NCBI GenBank assembly: GCA_903929485.1
Contig: CAIYUY010000258.1
Span: 1-49,364, forward strand
DNA length: 49,364 nt
Direction: 5' to 3'
From: an uncultured Desulfuromonadales bacterium
Lineage (GTDB): Bacteria > Desulfobacterota > Desulfuromonadia > Geobacterales > CAIOGM01
How positions within the stretch are numbered: position 1 is the first letter of the stretch; every line of letters begins with the position of its first letter. This document shows, piece by piece, positions 1-7,878 of this stretch. The position numbers were made by a program, and so were the translations under genes. The notes under the pieces were generated by a model, which was not told the DNA's origin, made no database searches, and saw nothing but the letters and a program-made list of their open reading frames with translations.

Positions 1-182
1 TCAACGGCGCCGTCCGGGCGCTGGAGGAAGAGCTTGCCGACTCCACCGCCACGGTGACGGTATCGGCGGCCAATCCCATGATCGCCCTTGCCCCGCGAAA
101 GCCGGCCAAGTCCAGGCATGACAAAGATAAAGGGGAGTCGGAAAAAGAGAAGAAAGAGCGGAAGAAGAAGAAAGAGAAGTAG
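1..182 (+). CDS. C-terminal end of an unrecognised protein with a Lys-rich tail (partial)
   Basis: An open frame runs in from the window edge and stops at TAG 180-182, giving about 59 residues. The first part reads as ordinary globular protein (NGAVRALEEELADSTATV, then VSAANPMIALAPRKPAK). The last 25 or so residues are almost entirely Lys, Glu and Arg. A basic, disordered tail like this often contacts nucleic acid or another polyanion, and the phosphate/polyphosphate genes that follow make a polyanion partner conceivable, but this is speculation. I do not recognise the family and the start lies outside the window. Confidence 0.6.
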   Translation, partial: NGAVRALEEELADSTATVTVSAANPMIALAPRKPAKSRHDKDKGESEKEKKERKKKKEK

Positions 183-244
183 ACGACGGTGACCGGTTCG
201 GTCATTGTCTTTTTGCGAAAGATTCAACAACTATAAGCGACATG

Positions 245-277
245 ACAGGGGGGCCGGATCTATTTTCGGCCCCCTGT
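245..277. terminator. GC-rich hairpin, possible terminator between convergent genes
   Basis: ACAGGGGGGCCG (245-256) can pair with CGGCCCCCTGT (267-277) across a 10-nt AT-rich loop. It lies 60 bp after the stop of the first plus-strand gene and on the downstream side of the minus-strand kinase. No clear U tract follows on either strand, so it may be a weak terminator or an mRNA-stabilising stem. I see no gene in the rest of 183-519. Confidence 0.45.
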
Positions 278-519
278 TCATGGAAAATTCGCAACCGATG
301 GTCCGCCGCCCTGGAGACGACTTTTCAAAATGAAAACGCCAGGGTCAGGCGTAATGAGGCGTCGAATATATGGAAGTTACCCTTAATGTCTTCACTGACT
401 TCATGCGGCATCCATAGTTCACCCTTTCGTGTCAGTTGTTTGAACAGTAGCTCACCACTCCCTTTTATCCACGAAATACGCCGCCGACGATACTTCCAAT
501 GGAGCAGCCCGAGGTTTTT

Positions 520-1815
520 TCAGATTAACCCGTCCGCTTCCGGCTCCCCAGGGATACGGGGGATGATGACCGTAAAGGTTGTCCCTTTGCCGACGCTGCT
601 CTCCACCACGATTTCTCCCCCATGTTTTCGTACAATATCGTAGGAAATACTGAGCCCCAGGCCGGTCCCCTGCTCCCGCTCCTTGGTGGTGAAGAACGGC
701 TCGAAAATACGCCCCTGAATATCCTCGGGAATACCACCTCCGTTATCGCCCACCTCAATAAAAACGGTGGCCTCGTCGCTCCAGCTTTTCAGCAGGATCT
801 CACCCTGCCCCTCAATGGCTTGGCCGGCGTTGACCAGCAAGTTCAGAAAGACCTGGTTCAGGTGGCCGTGATTACCCAGGACCTTGGGCAAGGGAGTCAG
901 CTCCTTGCGCACCGTAGCCGTATACTTCAGCCCGTTGTGCGCCACCGTCAAGGCGCTCTCCAGACATGAGTTCAAATCAACCGGCACATACTCCGGCCCA
1001 TCCACCCGGGAAAAACCCTTCAGATCCGCCACGATCTTCGTTACCCGCTCCACTCCACCCAGGGATTCGGAGATCAGATCGGTTCCATCCTCAAGAATGT
1101 AATCGATATCCAGGGACGCTCTACTCACCACCACGGTTTCCCCCGGCAACGACTCCTGGAGCAGACGGTCGTAGGAGGTCAGCCGGTCATAGTACTTGGC
1201 CAATACCCGCAGATTGCCGGAGATGAAGGCCATGGGATTGTTGATCTCATGGGCCACCCCCGCCGCCAGTTGTCCCAGGGACGCCATTTTTTCACTCTGG
1301 ATAAGCGCCTGATCCTTCGCTCGGCTCTTTTTAACCTCGTAATCCACTCGCTCTTCCAATTCAAGATTCAGGGTAAGGAGGTAACGATGCTGAAGGCGAA
1401 TCATGGTCAGGACAGAGATCATTCCCACGTAACAGTCATGATGGTCAACCAGGATGACATCATTGAAAAAACAGTGATCTTCGGCGGAAAATGCCGTGGA
1501 GAGAACATCAACGACGGGAGTCCCTTCCCTGACGCGGAGGCAGGCGGGTTCCAGATGGTCACGGATCAGCTTTTTACCGAACAGTTCCCAGCCGAAACGG
1601 GACCCCAGAATCATCCCGATCTCCCGTCGAGAGCAGATCCCCAGCAAACAATCTCCATCCAAAACCGCCATGAAATCGTGGGGACTTAAATTGAATTGGG
1701 AAAACGTCGCGCCGAGAGTTTCAGCTCCCTGAATGGAATAGGAGTGGCTCACCAGATCCCCAAGTTCGGACGATCCGGCGCCGAAATTTTCGGGGGAGTT
1801 GAAAAACGACGTCAC
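520..1815 (-). CDS. Cytoplasmic sensor histidine kinase with N-terminal CBS-type domain
   Basis: 431-aa histidine kinase. Residues of about 40-140 look like a CBS pair (VLDGDCLLGI... and VILVDHHDCYVGMIS). A short coiled linker follows (about 145-175), then a HisKA dimerisation domain with phospho-acceptor His189 in GVAHEINNP, and a HATPase_c domain with an N box (NQVFLNLLVNA), DNGGGIP, an FEPFFTTK lid and a GTGLGLS G2 box. I see no membrane segment, so it should sense an intracellular signal, perhaps a nucleotide bound by the CBS domains. Its ATG overlaps the stop of pstS by 4 nt (ATGA), so the two are probably cotranscribed and translationally coupled. No partner response regulator is adjacent. 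A phosphate-linked role is inferred only from this coupling. Confidence 0.9.
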   Translation of the reverse strand: MTSFFNSPENFGAGSSELGDLVSHSYSIQGAETLGATFSQFNLSPHDFMAVLDGDCLLGICSRREIGMILGSRFGWELFGKKLIRDHLEPACLRVREGTPVVDVLSTAFSAEDHCFFNDVILVDHHDCYVGMISVLTMIRLQHRYLLTLNLELEERVDYEVKKSRAKDQALIQSEKMASLGQLAAGVAHEINNPMAFISGNLRVLAKYYDRLTSYDRLLQESLPGETVVVSRASLDIDYILEDGTDLISESLGGVERVTKIVADLKGFSRVDGPEYVPVDLNSCLESALTVAHNGLKYTATVRKELTPLPKVLGNHGHLNQVFLNLLVNAGQAIEGQGEILLKSWSDEATVFIEVGDNGGGIPEDIQGRIFEPFFTTKEREQGTGLGLSISYDIVRKHGGEIVVESSVGKGTTFTVIIPRIPGEPEADGLI

Positions 1816-2825
1816 CGGATTTCCTTCAGCGTCTTCTCCACCACCTTGACCACACTCTCGGGAAGCGGCGCATAACCGAGCTGGGGCGCTATTTTCTGAC
1901 CATCATGCAAACTCCAGGAGAGGAATTGCACCAGTTTTTGTCCCTTGACCTTGTCCTTCTGCTCTCCATAGACCAGCAGCCAGGTAAAACCGACAACGGG
2001 GTAGGACTCCTTGCCCGGCTGGTTTACCAGAACAATCCGATGGTCCGCCGTCATGCGACCCATCGCCTGGGTGGCGGCGGCGGTGATGGATCCGGCGGAA
2101 GGCTCCACAAACCGGCCCTGCCTGTTTTTCAGGTGGGCATAGGGAAGATTATTCTCCACGGCATGGGCCAGGTCTACGTAACCGACTGCATATTTGGTCT
2201 TTTTCACCAAACCGGCAACACCTTCGTTCCCCTTCCCCCCCACGCCTGCCGGCCACTTCACCGCTGTCCCCTTCCCCACGCCGGCGGCCCACCGGGGATT
2301 GGCCGCGGAAAGGTAATCGGTAAAGATGCCGGTGGTGCCGCTCCCATCGGAGCGATGCATGACGATGATCGGTTTGTCCGGAAGCGTCACCCCGGAATTA
2401 TACCCCACGAGCCTGGGATCGTTCCACTTGGTGATCTTCCCCAGGAAAATATCGGCCAGCTCTTCCGACGCAATCCTGACGCCGCCGCCGATGCCCGGCA
2501 GATTATAGATGACCACCACCGCTCCCATGACCGTGGGGATATGCAGCAGCTTGCCGGGCGCCGTTTTCAGTTCCTCATCGGAGAGATACTGGTCCGAAGC
2601 GCCGAAATCCACGGCGCGGGCCATGATTTGCCTGATCCCTTCGCTGGAACCGACTACCTGATAGTTGAACTGAACGGATGGATCTATTTTGGCGTACTCG
2701 TTGAACCATTTGGCATAAAGCGGGTAAGGGAAGGTGGCCCCCGCTCCATGTATGAGAGTAGCTGCTCCAGCTGGGGCAACGGCCGACATCAGAGTCAACA
2801 TAAGCAGCATCAGACATTTAAGCAT
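1812..2825 (-). CDS. pstS: Phosphate ABC transporter substrate-binding protein PstS
   Basis: 337-aa periplasmic phosphate-binding protein. A hydrophobic signal peptide (about residues 1-21, ending PAGAA) precedes the family hallmark GAGATFPYPLYAKWF. Later come QIMARAVDFGASDQYL, HRSDGSGTTGIFTDYL (phosphate-binding loop) and KTKYAVGYVDLAHAV. Length is typical of PstS. The ATG is preceded by GGAG at good spacing. It is the first gene of a two-gene minus-strand unit with the CBS histidine kinase. The permease and ATPase genes pstC, pstA and pstB and phoU are not next to it, so this is a satellite pstS copy, or the rest of the transporter is elsewhere. An 11-bp direct repeat lies about 75-95 bp upstream. 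Confidence 0.93.
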   Translation of the reverse strand: MLKCLMLLMLTLMSAVAPAGAATLIHGAGATFPYPLYAKWFNEYAKIDPSVQFNYQVVGSSEGIRQIMARAVDFGASDQYLSDEELKTAPGKLLHIPTVMGAVVVIYNLPGIGGGVRIASEELADIFLGKITKWNDPRLVGYNSGVTLPDKPIIVMHRSDGSGTTGIFTDYLSAANPRWAAGVGKGTAVKWPAGVGGKGNEGVAGLVKKTKYAVGYVDLAHAVENNLPYAHLKNRQGRFVEPSAGSITAAATQAMGRMTADHRIVLVNQPGKESYPVVGFTWLLVYGEQKDKVKGQKLVQFLSWSLHDGQKIAPQLGYAPLPESVVKVVEKTLKEIR

Positions 2826-2897
2826 GGCGTATCTCCGTGGTTATCGTGACTTTATAGGTTATACGAGAAGTTACCGACACTGTTTAGCAGAAAACTA

Positions 2898-2919
2898 TTG
2901 AGCTTATGTTGAGCTTGTG
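2898..2919 (-). promoter_or_regulatory. 11-bp direct repeat upstream of pstS, candidate PhoB-type box
   Basis: TTGAGCTTATG (2898-2908) is followed immediately by TTGAGCTTGTG (2909-2919), 10 of 11 positions identical. PhoB sites are 11-bp direct repeats near position -35 of Pho promoters, and this one lies 73-94 bp before the pstS start. The bases do not match the enterobacterial TGTCA core, so the call rests on period and position only. Confidence 0.35.
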
Positions 2920-3034
2920 TCCCATTGATGTAAAAATCCATGCGGCTTTTTTACCTGTTTTGTAAAACAACACGAAACTGTCACCAACATATATTTTCGC
3001 TGGACGTTTATAACAAACCGTCGACGAAATTGTT

Positions 3035-3063
3035 TTGACGCACTCCATCTTCAAGTGTTATCT
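3035..3063 (+). promoter_or_regulatory. Candidate sigma-70 promoter for the CHAD-ParA-CYTH/Nudix operon
   Basis: TTGACG (3035-3040) and TTATCT (3058-3063) are separated by 17 bp and lie about 50 bp before the ATG at 3115. This is the best -35/-10 pair in the divergent region between pstS and the operon. Confidence 0.45.
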
Positions 3064-3114
3064 TGCAGCCGCGGAGTACCTGCTACGAATCAAACCATGA
3101 GGTCGTGATAAGAG

Positions 3115-4668
3115 ATGCAGAGTAAAGATTCGATTCGATTGGTGCTTCCCCTTCAGTTTGACCATCCGGAATGGGGTGGGAATATCACCCATGAGGAGTC
3201 ACGACTCCTGACCTTTTGGGATACCTTCGAGTGGGGACTCTGGCTGGTGGGGCGCCTCCTGTACAGTTGCGAGGGTGTCTATCATCTCTGCACTCATGAA
3301 GGGGGCTGGATAGGAGAAGAACTGTCCCGGGAGAGCAGCGCCGCGAGACGGCAATTCTGGGGAGATTTCACGACACCGGCCATGCGGGGGGCGCTGGAAG
3401 AACCGCTGGGCTTGAGAGGGCTCGCCCCCGTGGTTGAAGGGATATTCCATCGCTCCCAGGGAGAACTCCGGAACAAGATGGGAAAAATCGTCTGCCGGGT
3501 GGAGTGGACCGCGGTCGCTCCGTGCAAACAGCGGGGAGATATCCTGTTCCAAGCCTGCCGAATCACTCCCCTCCTGGGGTACGAATCGGAGGCGACGCGA
3601 CTGGTGGAGAAACTATCCCTGGCCGGGGCGAAGCCGGTGGGGGATGGTCCCCTGGGCGCGCTCCTGGGGAACTCAAACCTCTCGCCCCATCGCTACACCC
3701 TGCGACCGGAGTTCGGCTTGAGACAGGAAACTCCGGCGCGGGAAGCCATGGGGGTGATCGTCCGCTCCATGCTGACCCTGGCGCTGAGCAATGTTCCGGG
3801 TATCATCCGGGACCTGGATACGGAATTCCTCCACGATTACCGGATCTGCTTCCGAAAAATCCGCTCTGGGCTCTCCTTGATCAAGGAGGTTTACCCTCCC
3901 CACGAAACCCTCCGCCTGCGCGAGATCTTCGGGGATCTTGCCCGACAAACCAACCGTCTCCGGGACCTGGATGTCTACCTGTTGGCCAGGGACGAATACC
4001 TGGGGATGCTCCCGCCCGGTTTCCGTCAGGGAATGGAGGGGATGTTTAAAGATTTTGCCGCGGAAAGGGGTACGGAGGTGCGACGAGTGACCTCGAAACT
4101 GCGGGGCGCTCCCTGGCGCCGGCTTCACCAGGAAGTGGCAGAGTATTTCGCTCCGGAGAGCGTTCACGGCCCCTCCCCCGCCGCCGACCTCCCCATCGGC
4201 CCACTGGCTTTCCGCCGCATCCATAAACGGTATCAACTGATTCGCAAACTTGCGGCGGAGATCGGAGCGGAAACCCCCGACGAGGCGGTGCATCAACTCC
4301 GGATCCAGTGCAAAAAACTGCGTTATCTCATGGAGTTTTTCGCCGAGCTCATTCCCCCCGAAGAGGGGGCGATACTGCTGAAGCTGCTCCGCCGGCTGCA
4401 AGGGAAGCTGGGGGAGTTCAACGACGCCTCGGTGCAGCAGCACTCCCTCCTGAGCTATTGGGCCGGGAAAAAATCCGGGTGCGAAGCCGCCCTGGGACTG
4501 GGGGGGCTGGTATCCCTCCTTTACCATAAACAGCAGCAGAGCCGGCTGTTGATCCACCAGGCCATGGACGGTTTCTGCGACGGGGCCACCGCCGCAACCT
4601 TCAAACGTATTTTCAAACAGCCGGTTGCCGTTCATCCCACGGCCGCCACGAGGTCCGAGCAACCATGA
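3115..4668 (+). CDS. CHAD-domain protein with degenerate CYTH-like N-terminus
   Basis: 517-aa protein. About residues 1-200 resemble a CYTH (triphosphate tunnel) domain: FWDTFEWGLWLVGRLLY fits the CYTH 'YYDT...LR' strand and VCRVEWTA a later strand. The N-terminal ExExK motif needed for catalysis is absent, so this half is probably non-catalytic. About residues 220-510 form a CHAD helical domain, with its two paired conserved helices at EFLHDYRICFRKIRSGL and AVHQLRIQCKKLRYLMEF carrying the basic residues that bind polyphosphate in characterised CHAD proteins. It is the first gene of an operon; its stop overlaps the next ATG by 4 nt. CHAD proteins are known to bind polyP and to localise to polyP granules, so a granule-associated role is likely. 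Confidence 0.85.
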   Translation: MQSKDSIRLVLPLQFDHPEWGGNITHEESRLLTFWDTFEWGLWLVGRLLYSCEGVYHLCTHEGGWIGEELSRESSAARRQFWGDFTTPAMRGALEEPLGLRGLAPVVEGIFHRSQGELRNKMGKIVCRVEWTAVAPCKQRGDILFQACRITPLLGYESEATRLVEKLSLAGAKPVGDGPLGALLGNSNLSPHRYTLRPEFGLRQETPAREAMGVIVRSMLTLALSNVPGIIRDLDTEFLHDYRICFRKIRSGLSLIKEVYPPHETLRLREIFGDLARQTNRLRDLDVYLLARDEYLGMLPPGFRQGMEGMFKDFAAERGTEVRRVTSKLRGAPWRRLHQEVAEYFAPESVHGPSPAADLPIGPLAFRRIHKRYQLIRKLAAEIGAETPDEAVHQLRIQCKKLRYLMEFFAELIPPEEGAILLKLLRRLQGKLGEFNDASVQQHSLLSYWAGKKSGCEAALGLGGLVSLLYHKQQQSRLLIHQAMDGFCDGATAATFKRIFKQPVAVHPTAATRSEQP

Positions 4669-5411
4669 AAATTATTTCCTCCTACAGCATCAAGGGTGGC
4701 GTGGGGAAGACGGCTCTTTCGGTTAATCTGTCCTACGCGCTGGCCGAGGCCGGCCGCCGGACCCTTCTCATTGACCTGGATCCCCAGGGGGCTGCCTCCT
4801 TCTATTTCCGGGTGGAGAGCGCGAAGAAATTCAAGATGCGTGACGCAAACTCCATGGCCGAGGGGCTCCGGGCGAACATCCGGGAATCCGACTTTCCGGG
4901 GCTGGACATTATCCCCTCCAATCTGGAGTACCGGCGACTGGACATCCTGCTGGACGGCATGGCGAAAAGCCGGAAGCAGCTCCGGAGCGTGCTGGAGGAG
5001 TTCAAGCCCGATTACGACGTCATCGTCATGGACTGCCCCCCCAACATCACGCTCCTGTCGGAAAACGTCTTCCGGGCCTCCGATTCCATCCTGGTCCCCG
5101 TTATTCCCACCGTACTCTCACGCAGAACCCTGGAGCAGCTGCTGGGGTTCTTCCGGGACGAAGAGCTCCCCGGCAAGAGGCTTCGCCCGTTTTTCTCCAT
5201 GGTGCAGAAACGGAACAAGATGCACAGGGAGCTCATGGCCGAACTTCCCGCGTCCCATCCCGGTTTCCTGAAAACGGCCATTCCGTTCTCGGTGGATGTG
5301 GAGAAGATGGGGCTGCGCCGAATGCCGCTTCTGGCCTCCTCCCCCTCCAGCGAGGCGGCGCGAGCCTACCGAGCCCTCTGCGACGAAATTCTTCCCTCGG
5401 CGACTCCTTAA
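4665..5411 (+). CDS. ParA/MinD-family partition ATPase, orphan (no parB)
   Basis: 248-aa ParA-type ATPase. The deviant Walker A KGGVGKT at residues 10-16 has both the signature Lys10 and the P-loop Lys15. LLIDLDPQG is the A' motif and DVIVMDCPP the Walker B motif. The length fits a small ParA without an N-terminal DNA-binding HTH. The gene overlaps the CHAD gene by ATGA and ends 3 nt before the CYTH-Nudix gene, so the three are one translational unit. No ParB or parS-like gene is nearby, which argues against chromosome or plasmid partition. Orphan ParA proteins position cargoes such as carboxysomes and chemoreceptor clusters, so the neighbours suggest polyP granules as cargo. That last step is inference. 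Confidence 0.9.
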   Translation: MKIISSYSIKGGVGKTALSVNLSYALAEAGRRTLLIDLDPQGAASFYFRVESAKKFKMRDANSMAEGLRANIRESDFPGLDIIPSNLEYRRLDILLDGMAKSRKQLRSVLEEFKPDYDVIVMDCPPNITLLSENVFRASDSILVPVIPTVLSRRTLEQLLGFFRDEELPGKRLRPFFSMVQKRNKMHRELMAELPASHPGFLKTAIPFSVDVEKMGLRRMPLLASSPSSEAARAYRALCDEILPSATP

Positions 5412-5414
5412 GCC

Positions 5415-6266
5415 ATGATGGAAATCGAACGGAAATTTTTACTGAAGGGGCTCCCGGAGAACATGCCCAAGGGGACGCCGATCCTGCAGGGGTACCTGGC
5501 TCATGACGAACAGCTGGAGGTGCGGGTCCGGCAGTACGGTGACAACCATTTTCTCACCGTCAAGGAGGGGCGGGGACTCAAGCGGCGGGAGACCGAAATT
5601 GAGATCTCTCCCCAGCAGTTTCAAGCCCTTTGGCCCTCCACCCAGGGGAGGCGGCTGGAAAAAGTTCGCTCGGTGATCCCGTACGGAGAGTTCCTGGTGG
5701 AGGTGGATCGCTACCATGGGGAGCTGGCGCCGCTCCTGGTGGGGGAGGTGGAGTTTTCCTCCGTGGAAGAGAGCGACCGTTTCCAAAAGCCGGACTATTT
5801 CGGCCAGGAGGTGACGGAAGAGGACGCGTATAAAAACAGTTCCCTGGCGCTCCACGGGATTCCCGAGGGACGGGCGCTGGAGTACCAGATCGGGGCGCTC
5901 CCCTATTTTTTCCGCGACGGGGAGTTGCAGCTGGTCATCGTCATGAACTCCTCCCAGAGCCGCTGGATCATCCCCAAGGGGCAGCCGGAACCGGGGATGT
6001 CCCGCCAGGACGTGGCGATCATGGAGGCCATGGAGGAGGCCGGGGTCATCGGAAGTTGCCGTCCGGGACTCCGGATCCCCTGCTATCGCAAGGGGGAGAA
6101 ACTCCTCTATATCTATCCACTGAAGGTCACCACCGTGCTGAAGAAGTGGCCGGAGATGGAGTGGCGCAAGCGCGCGGTGCTCCCCGCCACCAAGGCGCTG
6201 AAGATGATCAGCGACCCGGAACTGGCCGGCTGCCTTCAGCGTCTGATCTCCGGCCTGGCGGCCTGA
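5415..6266 (+). CDS. CYTH-Nudix fusion protein
   Basis: 283-aa two-domain protein. About residues 1-150 are a CYTH/triphosphate-tunnel domain beginning with MEIERKFLL, where the catalytic ExExK motif is intact; VRVRQYGDNHFLTVK and ETEIEIS supply further tunnel strands. About residues 155-283 are a Nudix fold with WIIPKG before the Nudix box, as in the DIPP subgroup that acts on diadenosine and inositol polyphosphates. In the box the usual Glu of GX5E and the Arg of RE are both Met (EPGMSRQD and MEAMEEAG), while the metal-binding EXXEE is kept. It follows parA after 3 nt. Cleavage of polyP, tripolyphosphate or a nucleotide polyphosphate is plausible; the substrate cannot be read from sequence. 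Confidence 0.85.
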   Translation: MMEIERKFLLKGLPENMPKGTPILQGYLAHDEQLEVRVRQYGDNHFLTVKEGRGLKRRETEIEISPQQFQALWPSTQGRRLEKVRSVIPYGEFLVEVDRYHGELAPLLVGEVEFSSVEESDRFQKPDYFGQEVTEEDAYKNSSLALHGIPEGRALEYQIGALPYFFRDGELQLVIVMNSSQSRWIIPKGQPEPGMSRQDVAIMEAMEEAGVIGSCRPGLRIPCYRKGEKLLYIYPLKVTTVLKKWPEMEWRKRAVLPATKALKMISDPELAGCLQRLISGLAA

Positions 6267-6385
6267 CCTGGAGTGAAGAGAGATTGCGCAATCCGCAAAT
6301 CTTGTCTGGGGAATCGTCTCGGCAACGCCCGAAGTCAAGGGGGTCCTTCAACTGCCCCGATCCCGCTTTTGCCCGTCATCCAGTT

Positions 6386-6796
6386 TTACGTTTCGCCAAA
6401 GGGATTGATGACCGGTACACCCAGCGGTGCAAAATGGCGTTCATTTCGTGTCACCATTGTCAAGCCATGATAGAGCGCCGTAGCAGCAATAATCACATCG
6501 GCGCCGTCATGCCCGACCTGCGCGGAAAGTGAGCCCCAGTGACGGGCAATTTCCGGTGTAACCGATAAAATCCGGTCGCCATAGTTTTGCACCAGCACGA
6601 CAAGCCACTTTTTCAAACGCTCCGCAAAGACGATATCCTTTGTCTGTTGCCGTACGATGCCTCGCTGAATTTCGCTGATGGTGACGACACTGAGGAAAAG
6701 GCTCTTTTCGCTCTTGTCGGCAAGCCAAAAGACCACCAGCGGATCAGGCGAATTTTTTCTCAACTCCGAGATCACCATGGTATCCAGCAGCCACAT
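6386..6796 (-). CDS. PIN-domain toxin, VapC/FitB-like
   Basis: 136-aa PIN-domain endoribonuclease. The acidic active-site residues are in the expected places: Asp5 and Glu11 (LLDTMVISE), Glu in VTISEIQRG, and Asp in DGADVIIAATAL near the C-terminus. The C-terminal pattern VTRNERHF... is typical of VapC/FitB toxins, which cleave RNA. Its start codon shares one base with the stop of the upstream antitoxin (TGATG), the usual arrangement. No frameshift or missing residue is visible, so it may be active. The pair lies between the phosphate operon and the response-regulator pseudogene and may be a mobile insertion. Confidence 0.9.
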   Translation of the reverse strand: MWLLDTMVISELRKNSPDPLVVFWLADKSEKSLFLSVVTISEIQRGIVRQQTKDIVFAERLKKWLVVLVQNYGDRILSVTPEIARHWGSLSAQVGHDGADVIIAATALYHGLTMVTRNERHFAPLGVPVINPFGET

Positions 6797-7062
6797 CAGA
6801 AATTCACCTCTCGCTCCAGGAACGGCAAACGCTCAAAATCCTCATCATCCTTGGGCATCATAAGAAGATAATCCACAAATCCGGGGGCCGAAACCGCCTG
6901 AATTTTTTCCAGTCGATCATATGCATCAGCGGCAAGAACCACCACCACCTCTCGTCCTCGTCGGGTGACATGTTGCGGTTCGCCGTGAAGCGCGGCCTCA
7001 ACTACCTTGCTGAATTGATTTTTAGCATCTTGTAAGCGCCAGGTCGAACCATTCATCTCCAC
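6796..7062 (-). CDS. Phd/YefM-family antitoxin
   Basis: 88-aa protein. The N-terminus WRLQDAKNQFSKVVEAA is the Phd/YefM DNA-binding fold (short strand, then the helix contacting the operator), followed by GEPQHVTRRGREVVVVL and DAYDRL. The last 30 residues should wrap the PIN toxin. It is the first gene of the pair, and Phd antitoxins usually repress their own promoter. The gene begins at ATG 7062 with no unusual feature. Confidence 0.88.
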   Translation of the reverse strand: MEMNGSTWRLQDAKNQFSKVVEAALHGEPQHVTRRGREVVVVLAADAYDRLEKIQAVSAPGFVDYLLMMPKDDEDFERLPFLEREVNF

Positions 7063-7121
7063 ACCTCATTCCTGTCTGGCTAGGTAAACTGGCCAGATTA
7101 TGGCAGCTCCAGCCATTGCTG

Positions 7122-7878
7122 TCAATGGGATCCGGAGGAAGTTAAAAACCGTGAACCGGCCGACTGCCGCCAGATCTCTCCACATGGGGCAACCTTGTTA
7201 AACGGCAGACTCAGGCCGTGAATCTTGAGGGAATCCAGCTCGCTCTTCCCCACCACGCCCCGTTCGCCAACCAAAATTCCGCGGGAAGTGTAGATATCAC
7301 GAGTCAACACCATGCCTCCGCGCAGTTCCGCCAGCGGGAGTTCCCGTTCCAGCATGACTCCTTGTGCATGAGGGGCTTCCAGAACATCCTTCACCGCCTG
7401 ATCGGCAGCGGCGGAGAGGGCCGGGGCAAAAGGGTCCCCATGCCGTCGCCCGGTACCGCCGCAGCCCGTCATGCACGGCGAGCCGCAATTCATCATCATC
7501 CCACGGTTTATGCAGATAGCGGAGGAGATCCCCCCGGTTCATGGCGTCGCTGATCGATTCCATATCGGCATACCCGGTCATGATCATCCGGGGAACATGG
7601 GGAGCAAGCGCCCTGGCTGCTTCCAGAAAAACCACTCCGCTCATCCCCGGCATCCGCTGGTCACTGAGGATGAGTCCGATATTTCCCATCTGTTTCAAGA
7701 GAGCCAAACCGCTTTCCCCCGAGGTGGCGGTAAGAACCCCGAATGACTCCCTATGAAAAAGACGTTTCAACGATTTGAGTATCCCCTCCTCGTCATCCAC
7801 GCAGAGGATGTTCAGCGGTTCGTCAGTCGGCCGCAGCCGCAACATACTGTTATCCACGATACTGTCTCCTCTTTCCAT
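7122..7878 (-). pseudogene. Response regulator (receiver plus C-terminal domain) split by a frameshift
   Basis: From 7878 downward the frame encodes a receiver domain: ILCVDDEEG acidic pocket, phospho-acceptor Asp in LILSDQRMPGMSG, the conserved Thr in MIMTGY, and Lys in YLHKPW. After GLRRYRA it becomes low-quality sequence, while the next frame starts reading well (DPFAPALSAAADQAV, then PLAELRGGMVLTRDIYTSRG) and stops at 7122. That second part is the short C-terminal segment common on RpfG/HDOD-type regulators. Removing one base from the G4 run (CCCC on the plus strand, 7436-7439) restores one protein of about 250 aa. It is either a real frameshift or a homopolymer sequencing error. Confidence 0.75.

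Noticed and set aside
242-643. Plus-strand open frame of 133 codons after the first gene
   Set aside because: It runs through a hairpin and into the opposite strand of the kinase gene; composition is noise-like and no ribosome-binding site is seen.
2826-3114. Enterobacterial-type Pho box
   Set aside because: Only one isolated CTGTCA half-site (near 2975) is present, in the wrong orientation for pstS and without a second copy at 11 bp.
4665-5411. Chromosome or plasmid partition role for ParA
   Set aside because: No parB, parS-like repeats, replication genes or plasmid genes are adjacent; the operon context is polyphosphate-related.
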